A stretch of DNA of 64,000 bases, taken from Trileptium ribeirensis. Taxonomy: Eukaryota > Nematoda > Enoplea > Enoplida > Thoracostomopsidae. The translations under genes were made by a program, and so were the position numbers. How positions within the stretch are numbered: the stretch's first letter is position 1; each line of letters starts with the position of its first letter. The notes beneath the pieces were generated by a model, which was given only the letters and a program-made list of their open reading frames with translations, was not told the origin of the DNA and made no database searches. Below, piece after piece: positions 10,500 to 22,450 of this stretch. The DNA is taken from NCBI GenBank assembly GCA_030248225.1, contig JASANE010024996.1, positions 28,224 to 92,223 of the forward strand, in the 5' to 3' direction.

Positions 10500-13400
10500 C
10501 CGCGGAATTAGTTATCCATGTCACTGACAAATCGGTTCAACTATTCACCATCGCAGGGTCGTGTATCGTTGGTCAGATAATTGGTGCCCGGAAAGGTCCC
10601 AGGTCATTTGCCAATGTCCGGTATGTGTAATACTTCTCCACTAGTTAATAAGTGTGCAATCTGATAACAAACTGCTACCGAACGTTTTTTGATAAACATA
10701 AGTTACTAAAATTTAAAAATCTATATTTAAATTTAAAATTCTATATTTAGGCCACTCTTGATGCCCCGCAAGCAATAAATAAATAAATGAAAAAAACTCA
10801 CTGCACTTTGGAAATCGGGTTCATCATATCGTAAAACGATTGAAACCCTATTAAAAGATATAATATAATTAAGTTGGACTCTAGATAGCAAAAACATCGT
10901 ATTTAGCGTGCTTGATAGATACTCATAAGACACGCAACATGCAGAAATTTGAAAAATCGCTATTTCTGGTAAAGGGTTGACGAGCCATATTCGGCCCATA
11001 GCGACCTGGGAGCGGTCCCACAAAAAAGTCGTGGTCCGCAAAATTTTATATTTCCATGAGCTGATTGTAAGTTTTTTATGTATTGGGTGTGAAGCCTGCG
11101 TCGCGAGATATAGGCTGCGAAAAACCGGTACCCGTATGGCCAGGTTTGACAAAGAATCCTTAAAAACTTATTGTTTGCTATTTTGACAGCGAAAATAAAA
11201 TCGCAGATATTCGCGTTCAACTAAAAGGCACAATCACTTTTGCCTTTGGACAAAAAAACTTTATCGAAATCCATCCACGCGAAGATGGATTATGAATGAC
11301 ACAAACAGACAAAAAATAAATTTTCACTATTTTCCCCCGCAACGCGCTAATTAGAAACTCCATTCGCTTCGCTCGCTCCGTTTCGATTATTATGTTCGAG
11401 GACAAGATGTAAATTTTGTTATTTGTTTTTGTCAAAAATTTCTGTTAGGGAAAATCCAATCCAATTATCGCATTAATTTGTTCGTTAACAAGGGTTTGAG
11501 ATTTGCTATCCGCTATTGCAAAATAAGATAGTCGATAGGCGCAGGTTAAGTTTAGTCAGTCATATGTAAAATGGTATTAGACTGGCCTGTCTACAGCCTT
11601 CCGAAAATTGGAGGGGGACTTTGAGGTGCCCTCATATTCATTCTCGTGGAAAATTTCAAAGTGGGTGGAATAAATATTGCTTAATATTTCTGTATTTTTA
11701 TGCAGTTTTACTGCCGCACATGTATTTTCAGGTTACAAATCAGCCTTTTGGCATTCAAAATAGTGGTAGTTAATGTTCAAAAAAACATTTTGCATACAAA
11801 AAACAGAAGTTTTCAGATATAAATTTTTTTTGGATTTTGTTGAATGTCGGGGTTCCTGCCTAGTGGTGGGACGAACTTGGAGAAAGCTGACGAAAATGGA
11901 TGGATGGATCGTGGGGTGGGAGATTTGGAAAGTGGGAGTCTTCCATTCGTCCCACTGTGGACGGGCCAGTCAGAATTTGCTGGGATCACCCTGTTTCCTA
12001 TCAACTAATTCTCCGAATTAAAGTTGTGACAGCACATGTATCATGGAGCACCGGACACATTGTGTATTTAATTTTGTGCTGCTAGTAGTGGTATACATAT
12101 TCTTAATGGGCATACGGTGCACGTATTGCGCAATTAACCAGTTTGGTCAAGTACACTATTCTGACTAAAATGACTAATTTGAATGCACCGAAATATTATT
12201 GACCACAAGTTCCTCTAGTCTGGTCACTGCTACATGGAGGTGGACTCAATGCATGCTAATATAGAACGCGCCAAGAAGCACCAAAAATATACACGCCTGA
12301 CTTTTGGATCCCGATCATAGCTGCTGCGCGACAAGGCAAACCTTACGAGGTTGAATTCTTGGAACAGGAGGATATTTTCGATTTAAAGCAGTTCGCGACA
12401 ACATATTTTGGCAACGTCAAAAAAATACTAATGGTCAAAACGTGCCATGGATTACAACAAAATGGTTCAGATATAAAAAGGATTCGCCACAATCCGTGTT
12501 CTATTAAACCAACTACGATGACACTGGTTTCAAAGAAATTAGATGCATGCCAAAAAATGAAAAGATGTTACCATCAGGCGGAACACATTCGCGCGATCTC
12601 ACAACGCATCAAGCCTATACGTCACCACTTCCGCTATCTTTCAAGAAATATCAAGATCTACAAGCTCTCGCGAAGGTTATTCCATCTCGATACGCGCAGT
12701 TCTACCACGATTTATCTTTTGTGAATGAACGCGGTGCCGGTGGAAATCAAGATTTATTGAGTCGCCAAGTACCCGAACTATACGATACATCAATATACGA
12801 AAGTGTGACATTATGTACGCTAATAAATGGAGCCGAGGCTAGACGTGTAATTGGATAATTTTGTATATTGTGATGGCAGACACGAACGACTAATTGTGAT
12901 CGTTTCTTACATACAGCGTAATATCAACTGCTTCTGGAAAGGATGTAATTTTGAACAGTTTTTCGGAGCGAAAATCGAAAAAATGGTTAGAAACTACCGT
13001 TTTCAGTTAAATACATACTGACTTAAGTGTATTAGTACGGAAAAGAATGATGTATGTATCATTACCGCTGTCGTTAAAGCAAAATCCAACTAAGTCTGAC
13101 TTGAGTGAATTTTGTAAACTGTATCTTAAATTCAAAATTCAATTAAGTCAGTTATGATGACTCCTGCACGGATATGGTGATTAATTTAACTTCGTTTCCC
13201 GGCGTAAATATAACCTGGCATATAGCCCTAATATAATGTGGTTCCATCTAATTTTTTCTCCGAAGAATGTTCAAGGAAATAAAAAGTACATTATTTCGTA
13301 ACACAAAAAACTGACTTGTGTGTAATATGAATTAAGGTATCGATATGGTGAATTCATTATCAGCAACCTACGAACTGTGTATGAAAATTGGTTTAGATTA

Positions 13401-14391
13401 TTACAATCAATATCATTTACGTCTGATGAAAATAAACTATTGTGTGCAACTGAGAGCGGAAACTGCTACCCAAGCATATCTCAGTAGTCTTCGCCAACAG
13501 ACACAGTGCTATACTGTGTTATGTATTACATTTACATTCAATTGCATGTCATAATAATAATTGATTATACCAAGAGTCGATATTTTGCTGAAGACAATGA
13601 TACTCTTCACCTTATTCATTTTAAGACCATCGAAATGTCGCGGTGTACCCCTGCATTTTATGGGGCTATAATTAATCTTCGATTCCCCAGCCACCACCTC
13701 GTTTCAAGGGGAGACAGTGTCCGCCCACATGATTTCTTGAGAGGACATTTTGCCACCGTCCATAATTTTTTGGGCGTTTAATTTTGTACCACCATGTCAT
13801 ATGGGGGTATTATGTCCTCCATGCTTTCGTGAGGAGCGTTTTGTCCTACCCATCATTTCGTAGGGGGATTGCCCCAGCCCCCGAAATAATGGGATCATAA
13901 TATGTCCCCACCCCGTGAAATGCAGGGGGTGTGATGAACTACCACCATGGAATACAGGCTGGGGACGACATGAAATTTACTTCGACGTCCCGATAGCTTA
14001 ACAATAGTAAGGTGAAGAGTGTCATATTCTTCAGCAAAATATCACGATCTCCTGGTTGTATAAAAATCGTTATAGACGAATTTTTGTCAAAGGAGGTTGG
14101 ATTGGCATGGTGGTAGGAGTTGTTGCTGGTCCCATACTTACGTTTTCTCGAATAAAAGACGACCCGATTGAAAAAGTGTACGATCGATGTTATCGGCTAC
14201 GTCGCAATCGAAATCAGGTTAACGTCGACCGCTTCTATCGTGCGGGCATCGTTACTGGTGCCGCAGCGCTCATGACGGGTATTTCCAGTGGCATGGCACC
14301 GCTTGTCCTGGGAGTGACCGGAGGGACGCTGGCCGGTGCCGTATACAACAATGTGGTGCCTGATCCAAATAAGACACCGAGTAAAAAGTGA
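10500..14391 (+). CDS. Gene A: small glycine-rich multi-pass membrane protein (join 10500-10620, 14076-14391)
   Basis: The first exon here follows a T-rich acceptor (TTATTTTTAG) and ends at a GTATGT donor (10621). The second starts after TATAG at 14075 and runs to a TGA ending at 14391. The joined frame gives AELVIHVTDKSVQ, then GARKGPRSFANVR across the intron into RIFVKGGWIGMVVG, a conserved YDRCYRLRRNRNQVNVDR core, and a C-terminal glycine/alanine-rich hydrophobic stretch ending in a lysine tail. Several hydrophobic, glycine-rich segments are seen (roughly four), as in Tim17-type proteins; a Tim17/DUF1757-like family is my tentative guess. Gene B has the same exon borders and phases and a similar protein. 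With the exon at 6046 the product would be 157 residues. The 3.46-kb intron is packed with transposon debris. Confidence 0.8.
10735..11415 (-). mobile_element. Repeat family F1, reversed partial copy
   Basis: Read on the minus strand, this block starts with GGAGCGAGCGAAGCGAATGG and continues through a GTCATTCATAATCCATCTTCG-like word, CCTGGCCATACGGGTACC, a GGACCGCTCCCAGGTCGC word and CCAGAAATAGCGATTTTTC, in the same order as the copies at 18.8 and 41.5 kb. It ends in the first ATGAACCCGATTTCC unit of the internal tandem repeat. It lies in the last intron of gene A. No transposase is encoded, so the element is non-autonomous or a fragment. Confidence 0.75.
11436..12190. other. Intronic DNA without recognised feature
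   Basis: Within the gene A intron. Overlapping frames at 11770-12085 show no domain. The CGGGGTTCCTGCCTAGTGGTG and GGACGGGCCAGTCAG text hints at transposon debris but cannot be assigned. Confidence 0.3.
12192..12858 (+). pseudogene. C-terminal relic of a DDE-type transposase-like protein
   Basis: Translated pieces line up with the C-terminal part of a family of transposon proteins marked by the phrase GHTxMEVDSxHxxIERxxK. Here SGHCYMEVDSMHANIERAKK is preceded by an in-frame TAG. A frameshift then leads to IYTPDFWIPIIAAARQGKPY and VEFLEQEDIFDLKQF, and another to the final KKYQDLQALAKVIPSRYAQF segment, which ends near 12858. Such LxxLxKxIPxxYxxFY endings are typical of this group. I cannot name the superfamily with certainty. 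At least one stop and two frameshifts make it inactive. It sits in the gene A intron. Confidence 0.55.
12859..13560. other. Intronic DNA without recognised feature
   Basis: Rest of the gene A intron between the transposase relic and the MITE. Nothing recognised. Confidence 0.3.
13567..14061. mobile_element. ~495-bp MITE with long inverted repeats and palindromic core
   Basis: The left end (ATACC...GATATTTTGCTGAAGACAATG...CTCTTCACCTTA...CATCG) matches the reverse complement of the right end (13990-14061), which reads ATACAACC...GATATTTTGCTGAAGAATATG...CTCTTCACCTTA...TATCG; the imperfect terminal inverted repeats are about 65-75 bp. The core is a run of roughly 34-bp units of the form CCCCATGATTTCGTGGGG-GACATTTTGTCC, each palindromic. 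The flanking T/A bases allow a TA target site. The right end lies 14 bp before the last splice acceptor of gene A. Confidence 0.8.
14076..14391 (+). CDS. Gene A terminal exon
   Basis: This exon encodes the last 104 residues. Its first base completes an arginine codon begun in the previous exon (phase 2), exactly as in gene B. It contains the charged YDR-x-YR-x-R-x-N-x-NQ-x-N-x-DR core between two glycine-rich hydrophobic regions. The acceptor is poor in pyrimidines (ATCGTTATAG), because MITE sequence ends about 14 bp upstream. Confidence 0.8.
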
Positions 14392-14517
14392 TCAGTGAGA
14401 TCAAAACGTTGGTGCCGGTTGTGTTGGATTGGTGAGGTTTAGCATTATTGTAGTTTTTCCAGTTTTATTGATGTACAATGTACACAATCTGAATATATGC
14501 ATAAATGAATGTATATA

Positions 14518-14523
14518 AATAAA
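14518..14523 (+). promoter_or_regulatory. Polyadenylation signal of gene A
   Basis: AATAAA lies about 127 bases past the gene A stop codon; a suitable distance for a short 3' UTR. Confidence 0.5.
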
Positions 14524-14589
14524 TGTACGTATTAATATGAATATATGCATAAATGAGGTTGAATATTTAGTTTCTAATCGCATTATAGA

Positions 14590-15635
14590 TGGTAATAGTG
14601 CGCCGAAGTAATGTGGCTTATTGGTAGTTGCGTCAGCTATGTAGATGTAACTGGGGAAAATGAAGTGTGTGCAGAAAATAACGAGGCAAGAAAAATATAT
14701 GCTATTTCGAAAACATTAACTAAGAAAGTAGCTACTCTGCATCACCATGAACGACACGCATCTCTGAACATGCTGAGCTGCTGCCGCCGTTTACCAGTTC
14801 CTAACTATTCGCTAACAGTTAGCGACAAATTTGCTTTTATTTTTGATCGCAATTGTACGAGACAACTCGTTTTATATACGTCAGAATGAGTTGATCATGA
14901 GATCTATCATTCCAGAAAATCGCGCTGATGTGTATGCGTTTGTTATATAACCTTTGGCTACATGCCTGCATCATGCCAATCTAGAAATCTGTTCACAGGA
15001 AAAACTCTAAATTTCCCAAATAACAAAATGGATTGTGGTGAAATTTTTAAAGAACATTTCATTTGTTTGCTCGTAGTGTCACGTTTTATAAAACATGTAA
15101 TTCTTAAAAGGGTAATAAATTCTTCCTTAACCTTTTTCGCGCTAATGGATTTTTTAGAAGGATGTGTTCTGCAGTACAGTACTCGCCGAATATGACTGTT
15201 CGCATTTCGAATGAGTCGCGAGCGGGTCTCAAATTCGTAATAGTTATTTTTCGAAGTGTTGAATATGGCATATGTCTTTAATTATTAATTATGATTTACT
15301 TTCTACTTACAACTAGCGAAAATTACTCGGGTTGACTGCTATAAGTTTAACATAATGTAAGTATTGTCTCTAGCCCTGTGTGGCGAAATCAGTGGTCCGC
15401 GACCGGTGTCTGTTGCTTCTCTTAACCTGTATCTGATTTTTTGTTTTAGGTCGTTGTAATGCTGCCATCTTTTGAAAGTTACGTAACATGAATATGTCGC
15501 GGGAGCGGCAAAAACAGTTAGTTCACGCTATGGCGAATCTAATACATTGCAACTATTTGCATAATATCAATGTCTTTGATTATAACCGTGTCAAATATAA
15601 TGACGAAGTTTCGAAACTATTGGCTATGTACAGTC
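14590..15635. other. No gene seen downstream of gene A
   Basis: Short frames such as 14611-14889 and 14962-15195 carry no recognisable domain; nothing else found. Confidence 0.35.
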
Positions 15636-15639
15636 ATGG

Positions 15640-15925
15640 CTAGAAATAGGTGCAAAATAATCCATAGATTTCGAAAAAAAATTGGGTAGATTTCGATTAA
15701 ACGAAATTTTGATTGTTTTCAATTATACGAAACTTCGGTCCATTTCGATTTTACCGCAATTAAATAAATTTAAATTTAAAACTTGGATTATTTTAGAATA
15801 ATCGAAATTTTGATCGACTTCGATTGTGATTAAAAGAAATCTTGACCGGATTTAATCGACTGTGGCTAGTCGAAATTTCGATCGATTGCGATTTCAATTG
15901 TATTTGTTTTTGGCTGGGCCTGTGT
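15640..15925. repeat. TCGAAATTTTGATCGATTTCG-type simple-sequence-like repeat
   Basis: The words TTTCGATT, CGAAATTTTGAT and AATCGAAATTT recur at irregular 15-40 bp spacing on both strands, making a partly palindromic A/T-rich block. It may be the interior of a MITE with ends near CATGGCTAGAAATA (15635) and GGCTGGGCCTGTG (15911), but those ends do not pair well. Confidence 0.45.
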
Positions 15926-16560
15926 TTTTTGCTCAATTTTTTGTCTGTTTTTCGATTATTGTAATACGTTTCATGTAGTATGTACTTTTACAAAAACAGT
16001 AAGATATATAATAAAATCAGTTTCTCTTCCACGAATATTTATGTACCTTTCCGTTTTCCTAAGTCGTGTCTCTAACACCACGCTCTTCAGTAGGTGTAGG
16101 TAGCAGCGATCAGAGTGATCATTTTATTGCCTACAAGTCTGATCGGGTACATGCAGTTGTGTTGTAATATACTATTGAGATATTTGTTGAGCTCTGGTTG
16201 TTTGCTTGCTAGTTTATTTTTTTTACAAGAACATTATATTTTTCAAAATTGCATATTATGTACTTATAATTGCATATTATTATCTCAATAATTGTTATTT
16301 AGCTGATTAGAATTAATTATTGTCTTGAAGGCTGTGGTAATGCTAGAAAATTTCTAAGGAACTTTTGGTCTTTAGATAAGTTTTGTGAGATTTTTCTTCC
16401 CCACTGACTTTGCAAGCTGTTCAATATCATTACTATGGACAGAGACATTTTAGCTAATTTCTTCTACATTTTTGTTAATATATTATTTTGCTGTTTTCAT
16501 TGTTGTATAATCTTTATGTAGCGTGAGAAACTCTTGTATTTTGACACTTCTCAGATTTTC

Positions 16561-17502
16561 CAGGGAGTAATCAGATTTCCGGTTTCGGAGAAACTCATGT
16601 TTCGGTTGTGGTTTAGGCAAAAAGGCAAAATCATACCGGAACAGGAATTACGGTTTAAAAATTTTTTCCACATCTTTTGCAGCAGCTGTGGTCCAAGCAT
16701 TCGTTATATATACAGTGATCAAGTTCTAATACAACTAAACAATCCGAAAATATCCCTTCAGCAAACTACCCTAAAAACCTAAGTGTTACAAATAGTTTCA
16801 GCAGGTATTTGTTATTTTGACTCTATAGGAATTCTTCATCTTCAGCTTATTAACAACGCAAAGTTAGGTAAACATATACTTATAACAGCTGTTTTACCCA
16901 TTCGTAGATTTGCGGTTTATGTTTGAATTGAACCGGTCCAACGTGATATGCATATCAGAGAATGGATTCTTTAGAAGTATATACTTAGGCAGGAACTTTT
17001 AAACTTGAGCATTGCCCCACAACATAAACTGTTCTGCGTATTTTACAGCGCTGCAACCTTTGTAAATCAGTCTAGGTCGAAGTGAAGTATGTACCATGCG
17101 GAACGGTATCACAGTTTGTGTCATTTACAGCATTGTGTTCAGAAAATTACATCTTATTTGCCTTCAGGTATTTCTTTTCGGACCGGACAAACCAATAATT
17201 TCAAGTTTCTAACGGAATAATATGCGACTAACGTGTGCCTGGAAAAGGCAGAATGAGACAGAACTAAATTGTTTAGTTTATCTCCATACGTTGCAAACAC
17301 ATTCTTGTAACACAAATTACGCAGGGATATACATTGGAAATGACATCTTGGTCGATAAATAAAAATTTTTTACATACCTCATTTCCTCCATTATTCGTTT
17401 TACTATACCGAAATTGGAAAGACCTGGTTCCGAATCCGATTTAAATGACAGTTCTGGTTGCTGGTTCAATTTCCAGTAAATTTCGATTCCGGGTATTTCC
17501 TG
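16561..17502 (+). mobile_element. hAT-like non-autonomous element H1, copy 1
   Basis: The left end is CAGGGAGTAATCAGATTTCC and the right end GATTCCGGGTATTTCCTG, a terminal inverted repeat of about 16 bp of the hAT type (CAGGG...). Internal words (ATACCGGAACAGGAATTACGG, CAGCTGTGGTCCAAGCATTCG, GTGATCAAGTTCTAATACA, GATCGATAAATAAA...) match copy 2 in order. It is diverged and shorter than copy 2, and a clean 8-bp target duplication is not visible. It encodes no transposase. Confidence 0.8.
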
Positions 17503-18670
17503 ATATTTGCATTATAAAAAATTCATGCGAGCCATAAACGTTACCGTTTAATTATTATCTGCGAATAAAGCGATCAGCGCCGATTTCTGAAATGGCCTTT
17601 TTGATACACGGCATATTTTGTTATCTATTATTGTTTTGCGTAATCATTTCTCACGTCTTTCGGTACAACCTTAATAAAAACTTCCAGCTACGCTAAGGTG
17701 AGTTTGCGTGCAGTCATTTTGAACATAACGATAAACTTAAAACACAACTTATCAGTACTCACAAGTCCCAAACTTGACGCTAAACCAGCATCATGTTTTC
17801 CTTGTCACTTCCTGGTTCAAGGGCAAGCAGTTTCGACGTCATTAATCGCTACGCCCGACGAGTCAACTAGCCGGAGGAGGAGATCTTCCGTCTTGTCTTC
17901 AGTAATTAGTATAAGTAATTTTAAGGTTTAAACGTTAGGTTCCAATTCAGTGTTAGGCTACGGATTAGATTCCGCTTAACAAAAGGGCCGCTGCTACGAT
18001 TGTAGTTATGATAATAAATATTGTAGATAATGCAGTATTTATTATTTTTAATTGAAGTACCTGGAGCATTTATAATGTTTGTGGTTTGTTGCTCCATTTC
18101 GCTACAAATTTCTTTAGCTTTTGGGAGTTATTCAGTGATTATAGTTCATTAAAATTTACTATTTTGAAAAGAAAATAAAGAATTTCTATATAACATTTTA
18201 ACTAAAATTTGCACGACGTACTGGCAAACACAAGCATAAAAACCGTGTTCTGAATGTAAAAACACCGTCTTCGCGTTATTGATTGCAGCTAGAAGTACTT
18301 TTTTATCAGAGTGATTGACGTACCTTGTCTCGTTGATATCTGATTTTTGTTTTTTAATTCAGATTTTAGGAAAGTTATATAAATCAGTTTCACAATGGAT
18401 ATATGTCGTCAATGTATTATTACAGTAGTGGCTATACCCCCGGCCTGATACTACCACACTTGCGAAACACCGCTAGAGATGGCTGCCAAACAATGAAAAA
18501 TGCTGATACTGAGATCTCATACTAACGTTCCAACCAGCGATATCGTATCGTGACAAAAATGGTGAAAAATTGAGCTGTTTCAGTAGTTCATGATACTCAC
18601 AATTCAGTAATATTGGAAATGTTTGTGCTTTAGAGCACCATTCCTACATTTTCTCCTGTAGGCGGTTGTG
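17503..18670. other. No gene seen
   Basis: Only short frames without domains; no repeat shared with other parts of the window was noticed. Confidence 0.35.
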
Positions 18671-18814
18671 TTTAATAACGTACTGTAAAGGGCATAGTGT
18701 TCTCCCAAAACTCTGCAGTAATGACTCTAACTATTGTCATAATGTGGTCAATACCAGCTAGAATGGGGTGTGTTTTCGACTGAAAAATGCGTCTTAAATT
18801 GTATCTTATTGAAA

Positions 18815-20380
18815 TGGAACGAACGAAGCGACCGGAGTTTCCACTCGGGTTGAAATGGGAAAAATCGTGATAATTTCTTTTTTGTTTGTTTATGTCACCC
18901 ATAACTCAACTTCGGATGGGCGGATTTCGGTAAATTTTTTTATTCGATAGCAAAAGTGACGAGGATGTGCCCATTAGTTGAACACGAACAGCTCCAATCC
19001 CATGTTCGTGGTCAGAATGGCAAAAAACATGTTTTAAGGCTACTTTGGCTTTTTAAATCTAGGCATATGAGTACCAGTTTTTCGTTGCCAAGATATCGTG
19101 ACACAAGCTTTGCAAATGAATACCGCCATACAGAATCTGCTCAACCAGATTTACAACTTTATTGACTACGACTTTTTGTGGGACTACTTCCTGGGCCGCT
19201 GCGGGCACGAGTGTGGTTCATCGACTCTTTCTCAGAAATTGTGTTTTTTCAGATGTCGTCGAATTATTGCTTGGTTTTACCTTACAATGATTGCCTATTA
19301 GATTATCAAGCACGTTTTATACGATGGGGGTACGATGGCTTTGCTATCTAGAGTCCAACCTGATTATATTGTAGCTTTTCATGGGGTTTCAAGGGTTTTG
19401 CGGTCGATGAACCGGATTTCTGTAATGTTGTATGTTTTCATTTGTCTGAGTATATATTGCGTGCAGTCATCACGAATGGCCTATATTGGTATTTCTTAAG
19501 GCTGAATACAATGTCTTGTTTATCTTAAGTCAGCATGCATAGTTCAAGTCTTTCCATAGGTGTTAAATGTGTTTATGGTCAATGAACCCGATTTCCAGAA
19601 TATACTTTGTCTCGTGTTATTTGCTTACGCATTGCGTACATTTTATCAACAATTGCCTACATAGGTTTTCGGCATGCTGAATACGATGGTTTGGTTATCT
19701 AGAGTCCGGCACGAGTATGTCATACCTTTTCAGACATTTTCATTTGGTTTAGGGTCAATGAGCCCAATTTTTAGCAAATACATGTCTTCGGTATTTTGGT
19801 ACATGGCATCAAAAATATTTTTATAGAGGTGTTTCGGTATGCTCAATACAGTGATTTGCTTATCTATAGTCCCGCGTGCATATTTCATGCCTTTTCATGG
19901 TTTTTTCAATTGTTTTAGGGTCAACGAGCCCGAATTCCAGAATATAGTTTATCTTTAGTTTTTTTGGTTACGTATTGCGTACAGGATGTCATCAAGAATA
20001 GTATATATTGGTTTGTGGGTAGGCATAATAAGATGGTTTGGTTATCTTGAGACCAGCACAAATACTTTATGTGTTATCAGTTGTTTTCGATGGGTTTAGG
20101 ATAAACGAGGTTTTAGGATTTAGAATGAATTCAATGTTCAAGACTTTTCAAGGTGGTATATACATCAAACACGGTTTGTTACAGGTGGCTAAACAAAATG
20201 ATAGCTTAAAAATGAAATTAAGCTCAATCCATTTCGGCCTCGCTTGCGAGTTACTGGTTGCTTCGTTGTCCCTACAGCGATTTTGCGGTAGTACGATTCC
20301 TAATAGCTTACGTACTGTAAAAAATTTTAAGATTAGTAAATCCTTTTTATGTTATATATTGCGAAAATTTACACAATAGG
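18815..20380 (+). mobile_element. Repeat family F1, copy 1
   Basis: It begins GAACGAACGAAGCGACCGGAG and shares word order with the copies at 10.7-11.4 kb (reversed) and 41.0-42.8 kb: an ATAACTCAACTTCGGATGGGC phrase, GTGACGAGGATGTGCCC, a GGGCCGCTGCGGGC word and CTCAGAAATTGTG. From 19330 it becomes a tandem array, and it closes with a 3' module (ACAGGTGGCTAAACAAAATG, CTCGCTTGCGAGTTACTGG, then CGATTTTGCGG) that copy 2 also has. Open frames inside are not conserved between copies, so it is treated as non-coding. Confidence 0.8.
19330..20120 (+). repeat. Tandem ~175-bp repeat inside F1 copy 1
   Basis: The anchor GGTCAATGARCCCGATTTCCAG recurs at about 19409, 19584, 19760, 19926 and 20107 (spacings 175, 176, 166, 181). 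Between anchors the order TTGGTTACGTATTGCGTACA, ATCAAGAAT, CTATATTGGT, GCTGAATACGATGGTTTGGT, ATCTAGAGTCC, TTTTCATGG is kept. About five units. Confidence 0.85.
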
Positions 20381-22150
20381 CTGAAGCTTGTTTTATATGA
20401 CTTCTATCTGAAAAAGTTTGCGAACAAATATTTTAAAATAACATTGTTGTCATTGAGCGTCCACATGCAAAAATTTGGTCTACGTTAAGTGGTCCACGAA
20501 TTTTGAAGTTTGGGCTGATTTACTGCCCTGAGTTATGTTGAAATTTTGCTTATCTTTTGTTTCTGCTATACTAGTAATTAATATAGCAATTATGGTCTAT
20601 TTCTATTTCTTTTAAAATCTACATATCTGATCCTTGTCAATGGCTCGTGTGTTATGATGGTACTTGACTAAACTCGAAGTTGTTCTGATACCTATTATTC
20701 CTCCGTTAATTATTTTCATCTGTTCCCGCTATGCATTGCGGGATTCTGGGCATAACAGTTATATTTTTGGGGTATCACCTCTTTAGTTTTTGGTTTAGTT
20801 TCCGTGGAACCAAACTATTTTTGTACCCTGCTTGCACACAGTTCCGTTAAGTCACAAGCCCCTAAACCAGGGTACCATGTAACGAAAATATGATTTTGTG
20901 TTTTGCATTAAATGTAATGATGTAATATCGTAATAATAGTTTATATCACTGATATTTATTAAACTATTTATCAGTGAAGAGAAATGGAAATTACAAAGCG
21001 TATTATTAAAAAACAGACTTCTATTGACATAGACATCAGAACTAACATGGTCGGCCGCTCAAGTTACCTCAAATTTTGTGATAATCTAAGTGGTGAACAA
21101 TTATTGAGAATATCACATTACTCTTATTTTGTACAGTCAAGTTACTTCTAAGGATTTCGTATTTATTTTCATATTTCACTTTTTCGTGTTTGCAGTTAGT
21201 GGTTGCGAATTAGTTCTTATTGTTACATCTACACCAACAAAAAATTGAGGTATTTTACGAGTTAGCGCTGGAAACCGAAATCTTTGCGGCGATAGTCATT
21301 TTGTAGCTTGCATTAAAATTTCAGAAAAATTTTGTAATTGCACAAATCCAATTGGAGCGTTCCATTCGCAGTCCTACTAAATGCGAAGAGTTTTGTGTTT
21401 TTTGTAGTTCCTCGTTTTTTATTCCTAGCTAGTCACCGTATTTCAATTCCATCCATATGTTCTTAAGAATTATTTTTGAGCATGTTCGCTATTAAATATC
21501 AATCTTTTTCTGATGAAAAATATTATTGTCGATATGGTTCTAAGGACAATGGAAATGTTTTTGTTAAATACTTTTAAAATATAACAATATCTTGATGTAT
21601 TTGACAAAATTGCGTGACCTTACACGTTTGCCGTACTCTCTCAATTTTGTGTGTAGTTATTAATCGAAAATTGGATGAATTTTTATCGATTAAACTAGTT
21701 ATGTGATCCCACAATGTAAAACCATGTAATTAATATTGAATCAAATTTTGTAATTTCCCATAAAATGTGGTATTCTGTAGCTGATAGTTGTGCATTATAC
21801 CTGCAGCCATTCACGTAACTTTAGTTGTATCGTCGTGTGGGTCCAGCGTTAGGCTTGTTGGTTTATATATTGTATAGCCGAAAGATAGCCGAGGTGCAAA
21901 AATTTAAGCCATATCCGTTCTACAGCTATTATCAAGTAACAGACGCTGATCTTAAAATTAGTTTTGTTTTAAAGTAGTTAGTTTATTTTGGGCCTTATTC
22001 TTTAAATTTAGTTAATGCTAATCATACTTAAATACAAACATAAAGTTATCATTTCTATAGCATCACATGAGGCATTGTCGCAATATATATCTTATGAGAC
22101 GATCTTAACAAGTGGTTTCAAGATTTAAAATCACAAAATAAGTTTAATAC
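20381..22150. other. No gene seen
   Basis: AT-rich sequence, no frame of note, no recognised repeat. Confidence 0.35.
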
Positions 22151-22159
22151 TGAAATCAT

Positions 22160-22450
22160 GGGTGTAGAAGGTCCATCGGTTTAGGAGGAAGTGGGGGTCG
22201 TCAAAATTTTCCCTAATTAAGCAGCCAATTGTTTGATAAACTTTTATAAATTCCCCGTATTTACCAATTTTGCCATTTTGCATACTATGTTTATGCCAAT
22301 TTTCGCTAAAATTTTCCGCGCGCCTTCGGCTCGCGTTGGGGTCGGGGAGGGCGTGGGTAAATTAGTCTTGGGGGTCCGACCCTTAGGGGAAGTAACCCTC
22401 TATCGTCACTTACTACTAAAATGTATTCTACGTGAGGTCTCTAGGCTGTG
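22160..22450. other. Probable transposon debris with GC-rich segment
   Basis: The TTTTCCGCGCGCCTTCGGCTC phrase at 22312-22332, followed by a G-rich run, is of the kind often found near the ends of DNA transposons. No terminal repeats were found, so it stays unassigned. Confidence 0.3.

Noticed and set aside
10960..11220. Frames within F1 copies with similar translated ends (GSSTLSQK, GSSPLSEI, GSSTLYQK)
   Set aside because: The similarity is DNA homology between repeat copies; the reading frames are broken at different places and do not keep the same start or length.
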